From an uncultured Erythrobacter sp. (GTDB lineage Bacteria > Pseudomonadota > Alphaproteobacteria > Sphingomonadales > Sphingomonadaceae): a stretch of 64,000 nt of DNA. A program made the position numbers and the translations under genes. The notes beneath the pieces are model-generated. The model saw only the letters and a program-made list of their open reading frames with translations. It was not told where the DNA came from and made no database searches. Every line of letters starts with the position of its first letter. Position 1 is the stretch's first letter. Below are positions 47,362 to 57,960 of the stretch, piece after piece. The stretch spans positions 1-64,000 of the forward strand of contig CAJXJR010000009.1 in the NCBI GenBank assembly GCA_913055155.1. Reading direction: 5' to 3'.

Positions 47362-48834
47362 TCAGTTGGAACGGACGACGATCTTGTACTGGCGCCCCGG
47401 CACCACCTGATCGCTGGAAGACAGGCCGTTCAGCACGCGAAAGCGCGCTTCCTGCGCATCGGTATAGGCCATGCGTGCAGCCAGGGTGCGCACAGTATCG
47501 CCGCGCCCCGCAGTCACGATATCCAGACGGCGCGGCACCACGCTGCCCGCCTCGCCGGCGCTGATCCGCCGCATCGACTGGTACAGCGAATTGAACACAC
47601 CCGCCTGCCCCGCCGGGGTGATCGCGGCGAAGTGATAGGCGGTGTCGTTGCCGAATTCGTAGGCGAACACGGTCACGTCCACCTGGCTCTGGCCGTTGTT
47701 GACGCGCGCCGTGCCATAGGCGGCGGGCAGGCCGTTCACCGTGGTACGGGAAATGGCGGAGGGGCTGATCTGCTGCTGGTCGCCGCCAAGGGCATTGAAA
47801 ACACTGCGTACATAACCGTCGAGGTCACCGTTGTACGGCCCCACGGTCAGCTGCGCGCGGCCGGCATCGCCATTGATCGACACGGCCCGCGTGCCGTTGA
47901 TCATGTAGAAACCCTGCGGCGCGGTGAAGCTGAAGCGCAGCACCGGATGGATGAACTGCCGCCCTTCGATCACGCCCTGCTCCGGATCGTCGCCGTAGAT
48001 CATCCCGTCCACGCGGGCGAGGAAGGTATCGCGGTTCAGCACGCCGGTGCCATTGCCCGCCAGTTGCAGCGCGTTCTGCACGCGGCTGGCGGGATCGGGG
48101 TGAGTCGAGGCCCATTCAGGGATCGTCGCGTTGTCGCGGCCCTGCAACTGCGCATCCAGCTGGTTCTGCGCGGCCAGGCTGGAGAGCAGCGTGGCCATCG
48201 CCCGCGGATCGTAGCCGGCACGGTTCAGGTACTCGACCCCCAGCTGGTCCGCCTCCAGTTCCTGGCTGCGCGAATAGCGCAGGGTCAGCAGTTGCGAGCC
48301 TTGCAGGCTGAGCTGCGCCAGGTCCGAGCTGCCTAGCACGGCGCTGCCGATCACCGCGCCGAGCAGGCCCAGCAGCTGGTTGCGCTGCGCCGCCTGCTGC
48401 CGCCGGGCCGAATGGCGCGCGGCGACGTGGCCGACCTCGTGTCCCAGCACGGCGGCCAGTTCGGCCTCGTTGTTCATCAGGTTTACCAGCTGGCGCGTGG
48501 CATAGACATAGCCGCCGGGCACGGCGAAGGCGTTGTTCACGCTGGAATTCAGCAGCGTCACGTCGAAGGCATCGGGTCGCGTCGCGAGGCCCGATTGCAC
48601 GGCGATGTTCTGCCCCACCTGCTGCACATAGCGCGCCTGCGGCCCGGTCATCTCACCGCCGAATTCCGCCACGAAATCGTCGTGATACTGCGCACCGACC
48701 TGCGCCTCTTCCGCCGTGATCGGCGATCCGGGCGCGACATTGGCACCGGGGATGGTGGCGCAGGCACCCAGCGCCAGCGTAGCCGCGCCGGTCAGCGCCA
48801 TGGCAGTAATCTTGCGGATATTCGTCAGCGGCAT
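47362..48834 (-). CDS. M48-family metalloprotease, predicted lipoprotein
   Basis: A 490-aa zinc protease. A lipoprotein signal ends at C25 (LALGAC). The active site HEVGH is at 132-136 (VLGHEVGHVAARHSARR) and the third ligand is E194 in QELEADQLGVEYL. The second half resembles the BepA-type chaperone-protease family, and the last part (about residues 440-490, ending VVPGRQYKIVVRSN) resembles a LysM-like cell-wall-binding module. It is probably a periplasmic quality-control protease of outer-membrane proteins; substrates are unknown. ATG at 48834. Confidence 0.9.
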   Translation of the reverse strand: MPLTNIRKITAMALTGAATLALGACATIPGANVAPGSPITAEEAQVGAQYHDDFVAEFGGEMTGPQARYVQQVGQNIAVQSGLATRPDAFDVTLLNSSVNNAFAVPGGYVYATRQLVNLMNNEAELAAVLGHEVGHVAARHSARRQQAAQRNQLLGLLGAVIGSAVLGSSDLAQLSLQGSQLLTLRYSRSQELEADQLGVEYLNRAGYDPRAMATLLSSLAAQNQLDAQLQGRDNATIPEWASTHPDPASRVQNALQLAGNGTGVLNRDTFLARVDGMIYGDDPEQGVIEGRQFIHPVLRFSFTAPQGFYMINGTRAVSINGDAGRAQLTVGPYNGDLDGYVRSVFNALGGDQQQISPSAISRTTVNGLPAAYGTARVNNGQSQVDVTVFAYEFGNDTAYHFAAITPAGQAGVFNSLYQSMRRISAGEAGSVVPRRLDIVTAGRGDTVRTLAARMAYTDAQEARFRVLNGLSSSDQVVPGRQYKIVVRSN

Positions 48835-48947
48835 TCAGGCCTCCTCCAGAGCTGGCGTCACATGCAGATAGCAGCGCGCTTGTTGCCCCAGAAAACGCAA
48901 ATTGTCCAAGCGATGTTCCCGCCGGGGCGGGCGACAAGCCCTTGCGA

Positions 48948-49907
48948 TCAGCGCGAAAGATTGTGCCCGATGGCCAGGAAACGCTCCTCGCGCCGGCGGC
49001 GCAGGGTGTCTGCATCGATGCCTGACAGCGCATCCAGCTCCTCGCCGATCGCCTTTGCCAGCGACTCGACCGCAGCGCCCGGATTGCGCTGCGCGCCGCC
49101 TACCGGTTCGGGCACGATACGGTCGATCACGCCCAGCTTTGCAAGGTCCTGCGCCGTCATCTTCATGGCTTCGGCAGCCTGCGGGGCCTTTTCGCCGGTG
49201 CGCCACAGGATGGATGCGCAGCCTTCGGGCGAGATCACCGAATAGACCGCGTGTTCGAACATCAGCACGCGCTCGGCACTGGCCAGCGCCACCGCGCCGC
49301 CCGATCCACCCTCGCCCACGATGCACGCCACCATCGGCACGCCCAGCGCCAGGCAGGCTTCGGTAGAGCGGGCAATGGCCTCGGCCTGGCCGCGTTCCTC
49401 GGCCTCGATGCCGGGAAACGCGCCCGAGGTATCCACCAGCGTCACCACCGGCAGGCCGAAGCGGTCGGCCAGTTCCATCAGGCGTATCGCCTTGCGATAG
49501 CCCTCCGGCTTGCCCATGCCGAAATTGTGTCGAATGCGGCTTTCGGTGTCGTTGCCCTTCTCGTGCCCGATCAGCACCACCTTGCGGTCGCCGATCCTGG
49601 CCAGCCCGCCCATGATCGCCTGGTCGTCGCCATAGGCGCGGTCACCGCCCAGCGGCATGAACCCGGTAAAGCCCATTGCCACATAATCGTGGAAGTGCGG
49701 GCGCGACGGGTGCCGCGCGACCTGCGTCTTCTGCCACGGCGTCAACTCGCGATAGGTGTTCTCCAGCAGGGCGGCGCTCTTCTTCTCGAGGCGCGCCAGC
49801 TCCTTGGAGATATCGACATCACCATCATCGCCCGCGGCATTGCGCAGTTCGGTGATCTTGGCTTCCAGCTCGGCAACCGGCTTCTCGAATTCGAGGTATG
49901 AAGTCAT
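48948..49907 (-). CDS. accA: Acetyl-CoA carboxylase carboxyltransferase subunit alpha
   Basis: Subunit of the enzyme that makes malonyl-CoA, the first step of fatty-acid synthesis. The 319 aa are normal. Visible motifs: [17 protein letters not shown] at the N-terminus, VALGFTGF-like [41 protein letters not shown] and [23 protein letters not shown] at 49907 is chosen by the family N-terminus; the frame is open further upstream into xerD. It follows xerD, a common neighbour in alphaproteobacteria. Confidence 0.97.
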   Translation of the reverse strand: MTSYLEFEKPVAELEAKITELRNAAGDDGDVDISKELARLEKKSAALLENTYRELTPWQKTQVARHPSRPHFHDYVAMGFTGFMPLGGDRAYGDDQAIMGGLARIGDRKVVLIGHEKGNDTESRIRHNFGMGKPEGYRKAIRLMELADRFGLPVVTLVDTSGAFPGIEAEERGQAEAIARSTEACLALGVPMVACIVGEGGSGGAVALASAERVLMFEHAVYSVISPEGCASILWRTGEKAPQAAEAMKMTAQDLAKLGVIDRIVPEPVGGAQRNPGAAVESLAKAIGEELDALSGIDADTLRRRREERFLAIGHNLSR

Positions 49908-49917
49908 ACCATGGCCG

Positions 49918-50796
49918 CTAGCCCGACCCGCGCCTGCCTGCAAGGGGATGCCGTTCATTCACCAGGGCCACCAGCCGCGCCGAATCGACGTGGGTGTAGA
50001 TCTGCGTAGTGGCGATATCGGCGTGACCCAGCAGGGTTTGCAGCACGCGCAGGTCCGCCCCGCCCTCCAGCAAATGCGTGGCAAAGGCATGGCGCAGCAC
50101 GTGCGGGCTGACCTTGGCCGGATCGATATCGGCGCGCGCGGCCAGGTCTTTCACCATCTGGTACAGACGCACGCGTGTGATATGACTCTTGCGTGAGGGG
50201 AACAGGTAGGGCGATCCATCCGCGCGCAGCGCCATCCAGCGCGAAATCGCCGCCTGCGCCCGGCGCGACACCGGCACCATGCGCAGCTGCCCGCCCTTGC
50301 CCGTGATCGTCAAGAACGGCGCATCGCGCGGCACGGCGGCAACGGGCAGCGAAACCAGTTCGGTGGCACGCAGGCCGGAGCCATAGAGCAGTTCCAGCAG
50401 CGCCAGCATGCGGACGGCGGCAGGGCGGTCGCTCTCGGCCTCGGCTTCGGCAGCGCGAAACAGCGCTTCCACCTCGTCATGCCCCAGCACCTTGGGCAAG
50501 GGGCGACGCGTTTGCGGGCGCGGCAAGGCGGTGCTGGGATCGTCCCCGCGCAGGCCCTCGTCGATGCAGAAGCCATAGAACTGGCGCAACGCGGAGACCT
50601 TTCGTGCCACCGTGGACGGGGCAAGCTCCACCCAGGCCCGCGCCAGTTTGCCCAGGTCATCGCGAGAGGCGGCGACCAGGTCGCCCACCACCTCCTCGCT
50701 GCCTTCAAGGTCGCGGCGATAGGCCGCCAGCGTATTCGCCGCGGCGCCGCGCTCTGCGGCCAGCATGGCAAGGAAGCTGTCGATGGCGGCGGACAC
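49918..50796 (-). CDS. xerD: Tyrosine recombinase XerD
   Basis: Site-specific recombinase that resolves chromosome dimers with XerC at dif. The 292 aa carry the catalytic set R143 (GSGLRATEL), K167 (GKGGQLR), H232 and R235 ([12 protein letters not shown]), H258 (LLGHADI) and nucleophile Y267 (TQIYTHV). XerD is preferred over XerC on context beside accA and aroK/aroB, but the two are similar. The start is GTG at 50796. It is 6 bases after the end of the 617-aa gene and 10 bases before accA starts. Confidence 0.92.
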   Translation of the reverse strand: MSAAIDSFLAMLAAERGAAANTLAAYRRDLEGSEEVVGDLVAASRDDLGKLARAWVELAPSTVARKVSALRQFYGFCIDEGLRGDDPSTALPRPQTRRPLPKVLGHDEVEALFRAAEAEAESDRPAAVRMLALLELLYGSGLRATELVSLPVAAVPRDAPFLTITGKGGQLRMVPVSRRAQAAISRWMALRADGSPYLFPSRKSHITRVRLYQMVKDLAARADIDPAKVSPHVLRHAFATHLLEGGADLRVLQTLLGHADIATTQIYTHVDSARLVALVNERHPLAGRRGSG

Positions 50797-50802
50797 AGGC
50801 CG

Positions 50803-52656
50803 TCAGCCGCGCGCGACCGCCTCCGCGGCGATCATCCGGGCTTCTGCGGTCAGGCCCGCGGCATTCAGCGCGCGCACGATATGATAGACGTGGCGCGGGG
50901 TCATCTGCTGCCAGTTGCTGCCTTGCATCCCCAATCCCGCCAGCAGGGCCACCAGCGCGCCGTTGCCCAGTCGGCCCGCCCGCTCGATCTTGCGGCTCCA
51001 CGCGCTCTGACGCAGGAAATTCACGCCCAGGCGGTCGGAAAAGCCTTCGAAATCGGCATTATCGATACGGTCCAGCCCGGCAAGGCCCGCCAGCAGGTAT
51101 GCCGACTTGCGCATGCCCTCGCTGTCGTCATCGTCAAGGAAGCTGTCCACCGCCCCGCGATCCACGTTGCCGTTGCGATCGGGCTGTGCCAGCGCCAGCA
51201 GGGCCCATGCCTCGCTGCCTGGAGGCACCACGCTGCCCCAGCGCAGCGCATTGCGATCCAGCCCGGCCGACAGCATCGAGGCGATCAGCGGCGCGGCATC
51301 GTCCTGCATGTCTTCGCTGACAGGCAGGCGCGCGGCGGCATAGGCGGTCAGGACCAGGCGGCCATAGTCGCGCTGCTCGCCCCACAGGCCGCGCATGGCC
51401 TCGAGCCGCTGCTCCGGACTGCTGGCGACATAGGCTTCGCGCAATTGCGCAGGCAGGCCCTTGTCCGCCGCGTCATACCGGTCACTGGCCCAGAGCTGCG
51501 AATAGAGATCGACCATGGCGGCAGACGACAGGACCCCGCGCGCGGCTGCGGTATCGGCCACCTGCACCCGCTGCAGCAGCGGTGTGGCGGGGATCAGCAC
51601 GTCGGAAATATCGTATGCCGGTCCAAGACTTGTGCGCAGTTCTTCAGGCAGGTTCTCACCCACGGCACGCGCCAGCGAATAGCGCCAGGGAGTAAGGGTC
51701 TCGACCTCGTCCCACTCGATGGCGACGGCACGGCTGCCCTCGCCCGCAGCACCGGCGTAACGCTGCGCCAGGCGCACGTCGATCTCGTCGGCCACGCCCG
51801 TGCCATAGGCGCGCTGCAGGCGGCGATCGGCGCTGCGCGCTTCACCGAGGTAGGCAGAGCACACGGCCTGCAACAGTTCCCACTCGGGCGTATCGGCAAG
51901 GTCGCTCTGCAAGCGGGCAACGGGGCACATGCCCAGCACGTCTCCCGTCGCGAGGTAGGCGTCGAAAGCCGCCGCCGCCAGCGCCGGGTCGTATTCCGAG
52001 CCGTCGATATCCTGCACGAAGCTGCGCGCCACCGCGCCTTCGCCCATCTTGTTGAGCGACCGCGCCCGCAAGGCGGCAAAGGCCACCGGGTCAAGCCCGC
52101 GCGGCGCGTCCAGCCGGCTGGCCAGCGCCCGGCGCAGCAGGATGTGGCCCCAGCGCGACACGATCGGGCCGTCCGTCGCCTGCAGGGCCGCACTGACCAG
52201 CGCGCCCGGCTGGTTGCGCAGCGAACCACTGGGGAAACCGCCTTCGCGCGCGTCGATCACGCCAACGCGCGCCACCGCACGGCGGGCAGCTGCGGGAATA
52301 TCGAACTTGGGACGCAGGCCCAGCAGGTCGTTGACCTCGTCGTCCTCCATCTCCTCCAGCTCTTCCAGACTGGGGAAATCTTCAGGCAAGGCGATCGGGC
52401 CGAACGACGGCGCCGGTGCGGCCTGCGGGATCGGCTGAACCACTTCGCCGCCCCCGCTTGGCTCGCGCGGGGGAACCGGCTGGGCGGGCCTTACCGGCTG
52501 GGTTGCCGTAGGCGCAGGCGTGGGCGTAGGCGCCGCCTCCTGTGGCGGCGGATCGCGGAACATCGGAGGCAGCAGGTCTTCCGGCCCGCCCGCCAGCGCC
52601 AGCGACGAGGTCAGCGCCAGCCCGGCAGCGCCTGCGAAGAAAATCGCGCGTTTCAC
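50803..52656 (-). CDS. Large secreted protein of unknown function
   Basis: A 617-aa protein with a signal peptide (residues 1-22, ending LALAGG), a Pro-rich linker (about residues 30-90, many PAP/PTP steps) and a long alpha-helical region suggestive of repeated helix pairs, as in TPR-like solenoids. I do not recognise a catalytic motif. It begins with GTG at 52656, sharing GTGA with the stop of the small gene upstream, and is followed by xerD after 6 bases. Its fixed place between aroK and xerD suggests a conserved envelope role in this group; that is inference. Confidence 0.8.
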   Translation of the reverse strand: MKRAIFFAGAAGLALTSSLALAGGPEDLLPPMFRDPPPQEAAPTPTPAPTATQPVRPAQPVPPREPSGGGEVVQPIPQAAPAPSFGPIALPEDFPSLEELEEMEDDEVNDLLGLRPKFDIPAAARRAVARVGVIDAREGGFPSGSLRNQPGALVSAALQATDGPIVSRWGHILLRRALASRLDAPRGLDPVAFAALRARSLNKMGEGAVARSFVQDIDGSEYDPALAAAAFDAYLATGDVLGMCPVARLQSDLADTPEWELLQAVCSAYLGEARSADRRLQRAYGTGVADEIDVRLAQRYAGAAGEGSRAVAIEWDEVETLTPWRYSLARAVGENLPEELRTSLGPAYDISDVLIPATPLLQRVQVADTAAARGVLSSAAMVDLYSQLWASDRYDAADKGLPAQLREAYVASSPEQRLEAMRGLWGEQRDYGRLVLTAYAAARLPVSEDMQDDAAPLIASMLSAGLDRNALRWGSVVPPGSEAWALLALAQPDRNGNVDRGAVDSFLDDDDSEGMRKSAYLLAGLAGLDRIDNADFEGFSDRLGVNFLRQSAWSRKIERAGRLGNGALVALLAGLGMQGSNWQQMTPRHVYHIVRALNAAGLTAEARMIAAEAVARG

Positions 52657-52793
52657 GAATTGCCCTCCGGCAGCGTCACCGGCTGCACGATCAGGCGCTG
52701 TTCCTGCCGCCCGCCGTCGTACGAGGCGACGCCCAGCATCGCGGCCAGCGCCAGCACCAGAAAAATCCCAATCGTCATCCGCCGTTTCGACAC
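52653..52793 (-). CDS. Small single-pass membrane protein coupled to the 617-aa gene
   Basis: A 46-aa protein from a GTG at 52793 (VSKRRMTIG), or 41 aa from an ATG at 52778. A membrane helix GIFLVLALAAMLGVAS is followed by an exported tail DGGRQEQRLIVQPVTLPEGNS. It overlaps the next gene by 4 bases (GTGA). The small size, strong helix and coupling support it as real. Divergent from aroK, 81 bases to its ATG. Confidence 0.6.
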   Translation of the reverse strand: MSKRRMTIGIFLVLALAAMLGVASYDGGRQEQRLIVQPVTLPEGNS

Positions 52794-52874
52794 TTTTGCA
52801 AAAAGCTTCCCTTTGCCGCCGAATAGCGGCTCATGCTTGCCAGCGCGACTAGCCCATCTATAGGCCTTGCGGCA

Positions 52875-53450
52875 ATGACCATTGCCACGCCCTTGCCCGA
52901 TGAAGCGACAATCCGATCGCTGCGCCGTCGCATCACGCGTCCGATTGTTCTGGTCGGCATGATGGGCGTGGGCAAGAGCACCGTGGGCCGCAAGCTGGCG
53001 AGCACGCTGGGTCGCAATTTCGTGGACGCTGATGACGAGATTGCCGAAGCCGCCAACATGTCCATCCCCGAAATCTTCGACCAGTTCGGCGAAGACTATT
53101 TCCGCGACGGTGAACGCCGGGTGATCGCCCGCCTGCTGGAAGGCGACGGCTGCAACTGCGTGATCGCCACCGGCGGCGGCGCCTTCGTGCAGGACGATAC
53201 CCGCCAACTGATCCTGGAACGCGGCATCGCCGTGTGGCTCGACAGCGATGTCGATACGCTGGTGGAACGCGTCAGCCGCAACGACAAGCGCCCGCTGCTG
53301 CGCGGCGGCGACACCCGCGAAATCGTCACCCGCATGAAGGCAGAGCGCGAACCTGCCTATGCGCAGGCCCCCATTCACGTACAAAGCGACACCGGCCCGC
53401 ATATCGAGGCAGTCGCCCGCATCCTGGAGGAACTCGACAAATGGCTGTGA
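52875..53450 (+). CDS. aroK: Shikimate kinase
   Basis: Phosphorylates shikimate in chorismate synthesis. The predicted 191 aa have the P-loop [16 protein letters not shown] (about residues 27-42), the DD-acid motif [27 protein letters not shown] and ATGGGAFV. The ATG at 52875 is preferred because the conserved core then starts at normal distance; an ATG at 52833 would add 14 residues. It overlaps aroB by 10 bases. Confidence 0.95.
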   Translation: MTIATPLPDEATIRSLRRRITRPIVLVGMMGVGKSTVGRKLASTLGRNFVDADDEIAEAANMSIPEIFDQFGEDYFRDGERRVIARLLEGDGCNCVIATGGGAFVQDDTRQLILERGIAVWLDSDVDTLVERVSRNDKRPLLRGGDTREIVTRMKAEREPAYAQAPIHVQSDTGPHIEAVARILEELDKWL

Positions 53451-54550
53451 TCCGCGTGGAACTGGCCGGGCGCGGCTACGATGTGCATGTCGGCCACGGC
53501 CTGCTGGAAGAGGCCGGCACGCTGGCGGCGGACTTCATCCGCAAGACCCGGGTTGCCGCCGTCGCAGACCGCAATTCGCATGCGCACCACGGCGCACGGC
53601 TGGAAGCGGCGCTGGCCGAAAAGGGCGTGCGCGTGGACTGGTTCATCACCGAGCCCGGCGAACAGGCAAAGAGTTGGGCCGTGCTGGAAAAGCTGGTCGA
53701 CTGGCTGCTGGAATTGGGCGTTGAGCGCGGCGACCATATCTTCGCCCTTGGCGGCGGCGTGGTGGGCGACCTCACCGGTTTTGCCGCCGCAGTGCTTAAG
53801 CGCGGCTGCGGCTTCGTGCAGATCCCCACCACCCTGCTGGCGCAGGTCGACAGCAGCGTGGGCGGCAAGACCGCGATCAACACCGCAGCGGGCAAGAACT
53901 TGGTCGGCGCCTTTCACCAGCCCTCGCTGGTGCTGGCCGACACGGCAACGCTGGACACCCTGCCCCCGCGCGAAATGGGCGCGGGCTATGCCGAGGTGAT
54001 CAAGTACGGCGTGCTAGGCGATGCCGACTTCTTCGCCTGGTGCGAGGAAAACGGCGCCAAGGTGACCGCGCGCGATCCGCAGGCGCTGGAATACGCCGTC
54101 ACCGAAAGCGTGAAGGCCAAGGCGCGGATCGTCGCCGAAGACGAGCGCGAAACCACCGGCACCCGCGCCCTGCTGAACCTTGGCCACACCTTCGGCCACG
54201 CGCTGGAAGCCGAAACGGGCTTTTCGGACAGCTTGCTCCATGGCGAGGCAGTGGCGCTCGGCATGGTGCTGGCCGCGCGCTATTCGGCGCGGTTGGGCTA
54301 TATCGCGGCGGACGATGCCGAGCGTGTAACAGCGGCCATCGCCAAGGCGGGCCTGCGCAGCGAGATTGCCGAACTGGGCCTTTCCTGCAGCGGCGAAAAG
54401 CTGGCCGCGCACATGCTGCACGACAAGAAGATGGATGCCGGCACCCTGCCCTTCATCCTGCTGGGGGGCATCGGCGAGGCTTTCGTCGACAAGCAGGTGG
54501 AGATGGCCGACGTGGCGACGTTCCTCGACGGCGAATTGCGGAAAGACTGA
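53441..54550 (+). CDS. aroB: 3-dehydroquinate synthase
   Basis: Second step of the shikimate pathway, converting DAHP to 3-dehydroquinate with NAD and a metal. The 369 aa are normal. Visible are [52 protein letters not shown] and the metal ligands in [15 protein letters not shown] and [14 protein letters not shown] at 53441 lies inside the end of aroK (10-base overlap) with GGAGGAA upstream, so translation is coupled. Confidence 0.97.
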   Translation: MAVIRVELAGRGYDVHVGHGLLEEAGTLAADFIRKTRVAAVADRNSHAHHGARLEAALAEKGVRVDWFITEPGEQAKSWAVLEKLVDWLLELGVERGDHIFALGGGVVGDLTGFAAAVLKRGCGFVQIPTTLLAQVDSSVGGKTAINTAAGKNLVGAFHQPSLVLADTATLDTLPPREMGAGYAEVIKYGVLGDADFFAWCEENGAKVTARDPQALEYAVTESVKAKARIVAEDERETTGTRALLNLGHTFGHALEAETGFSDSLLHGEAVALGMVLAARYSARLGYIAADDAERVTAAIAKAGLRSEIAELGLSCSGEKLAAHMLHDKKMDAGTLPFILLGGIGEAFVDKQVEMADVATFLDGELRKD

Positions 54551-54621
54551 CGCGCACAGGCGACAGCCGCATCGCCGCGCGTTAGGCAGTTGCACGCAGA
54601 ATCGTCGAAAGAGCCGCCCGC

Positions 54622-56019
54622 ATGACCGTCGCCGAAGCCACGCCCACGCTGCACGACCCCACGGATACCTCGTTCCTCGGCCACCCGAAGGGACTCGCCT
54701 ACCTCGCCTTTACCGAGGCGTGGGAGCGCTTCTCCTACTACGGCATGCAGACGCTGCTGGTGCTGTACATGGTCAACTTCCTGCTGCTGCCGGGCGAAGT
54801 GGAGCAGGTGGCCGGGATCGAGCAACTGCGCGCGCTGTTCGGCGGGCTTGAGGGGCAGGCCTTCGCCAGCGCCATTTTCGGCACCTATGCCGCCACCGTT
54901 TACCTGACGCCCATCGCCGGCGGCTGGATTGCCGACCGCTTCCTTGGCAAGCGCCGCACCGTGCTGCTGGGCGCGATCACCATGGCGGCGGGCCATTTCC
55001 TGATGGCCTTCAACCTCACCTTCCTGTTCGCGCTGCTGTGCCTGATCGTGGGATCGGGCCTGTTCAAGGGCAACATCGCCAGCCAGGTGGGCAACCTCTA
55101 CAATGCAGAAGACCTGCGCCGGGCGGATGCGTTCCAGATCTTCTACCTCGGCATCAACGCCGGCGTGATCGCCAGCCCCCTGATCGTCGGCACGCTGGGC
55201 GAAACCGTCGGTTGGCACTGGGGTTTCGGCGCTGCGGGCGTGGGCATGCTGATCGGCCTTGCGATCTATGTCGCGGGCCAGAAATACCTGCCTGCCGAGC
55301 ATTTCGACGTGCCCGAGAAAGCCGCGCCGGAAGCGAAGCAGCCGATGACGCGGACGGACTGGCTGGCCACCCTGGCCCTGCTGTTGCTGATCCCGGTGCT
55401 GGCGGTGGCCATCGTCCCCAACAACCAGATCTTCAACGCCTACCTGATCTGGGGCGACCAGAGCTTTGCGCTTTACTGGGGCGACGAGAAACTGCCGACC
55501 AGTTGGCTGGTGACGCTGGATGCCGTGGTTGCGGTGAGCTTCCTGGCCGGCGTCGCGGGCTTCTATCGCTGGTGGAAGACCAAGTGGCCGGAGCCCGACG
55601 AGCTGACCAAGATCATCATCGGTTCGGCCTTTTCCGTTCTCGGCATGGGATGCCTCTACCTTGCCGCCGCCACCACGCCGGAGGGCGAAAAGATCGGCCT
55701 GTTCTGGCCGGTGATGTTCCACATCATCAATTCCATCGCCTTTGCCCACATGCTGCCCGTCAGCCTGGCGCTGTTCGCGCGGCTGGCGCCCAAGCAGATC
55801 AACGCGACGGTGCTGGGCCTCTACTACCTCACCTTCTTCGCCGCCAATTCAATGGTCGGCTGGGTCGGCGGCTGGTTCGAGACCATGCCGGTAACGCAAT
55901 TCTGGCTGATCCACATGGGCTTTGCCGCCGTCTCGGGCGCGGTGTTCGTGCTCTACAAGCTGCTGTTGGCACCACGCCTGATGCACGCAGGTGACGGGGA
56001 GGACGTGGGGCTTTCGTAA
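54622..56019 (+). CDS. Proton-coupled oligopeptide transporter (POT/PTR family)
   Basis: A 465-aa inner-membrane MFS protein that imports di- or tripeptides with protons. The E32-A-W-E35-R36 (ExxER) proton-coupling motif is present in TEAWERFSYYG, and the N-terminal motif FGTYAATVYLTPIAGGWIADRFLGKRR and FKGNIASQVGNLY fit the DtpT/POT type. About 12-14 helices. ATG at 54622 follows a weak site. It is a single gene after aroB (71-base gap). Confidence 0.93.
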   Translation: MTVAEATPTLHDPTDTSFLGHPKGLAYLAFTEAWERFSYYGMQTLLVLYMVNFLLLPGEVEQVAGIEQLRALFGGLEGQAFASAIFGTYAATVYLTPIAGGWIADRFLGKRRTVLLGAITMAAGHFLMAFNLTFLFALLCLIVGSGLFKGNIASQVGNLYNAEDLRRADAFQIFYLGINAGVIASPLIVGTLGETVGWHWGFGAAGVGMLIGLAIYVAGQKYLPAEHFDVPEKAAPEAKQPMTRTDWLATLALLLLIPVLAVAIVPNNQIFNAYLIWGDQSFALYWGDEKLPTSWLVTLDAVVAVSFLAGVAGFYRWWKTKWPEPDELTKIIIGSAFSVLGMGCLYLAAATTPEGEKIGLFWPVMFHIINSIAFAHMLPVSLALFARLAPKQINATVLGLYYLTFFAANSMVGWVGGWFETMPVTQFWLIHMGFAAVSGAVFVLYKLLLAPRLMHAGDGEDVGLS

Positions 56020-56034
56020 GCGCGGGTCCCGCAC

Positions 56035-56247
56035 CTAGAGAACCACCGCAAGGATCACGATCGCCAAGCCCAAGAAGCACATGGTCAGTGCGAACAGGTA
56101 TTCGGTCCACCCGTGAAAGGTCAGCAGCTTCGTCTCCACGTCGATGTGCCAGTTGTTGGCATCTCGTCGACAACGATAGGCAACATAGCCCGAGAAGCCT
56201 GCCGCACAGCCGCTGAACACGGTGAAAAGGGCGATGCTCCAGTGCAT
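56035..56247 (-). CDS. Small two-helix membrane protein of unknown function
   Basis: A 70-aa protein with a helix near residues 4-24 and another near 48-68 (EYLFALTMCFLGLAIVILAVVL), separated by a short loop with RCRRDANNWH. No family recognised. It lies 15 bases from the convergent transporter and 18 bases upstream of the pccB stop, in the space between them. Confidence 0.5.
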   Translation of the reverse strand: MHWSIALFTVFSGCAAGFSGYVAYRCRRDANNWHIDVETKLLTFHGWTEYLFALTMCFLGLAIVILAVVL

Positions 56248-56265
56248 TGTGTCATTCGCATAGCA

Positions 56266-57798
<1,533 letters not shown>

Positions 57799-57960
57799 TG
57801 GTGCTCCTCTTCGTGAAGGAAAGCCGTTGCATGCGAAACGGGTTGGGTCAATCGGGCCGTGTCCACATAGCACACCCTCGTAGCGCTCCTGACAGCCGGA
57901 CCTTGATTGAAACCGCTCGTGCCTTATCGTTCAGGCAGTTACGAATGGAAGGGGGGCTCC

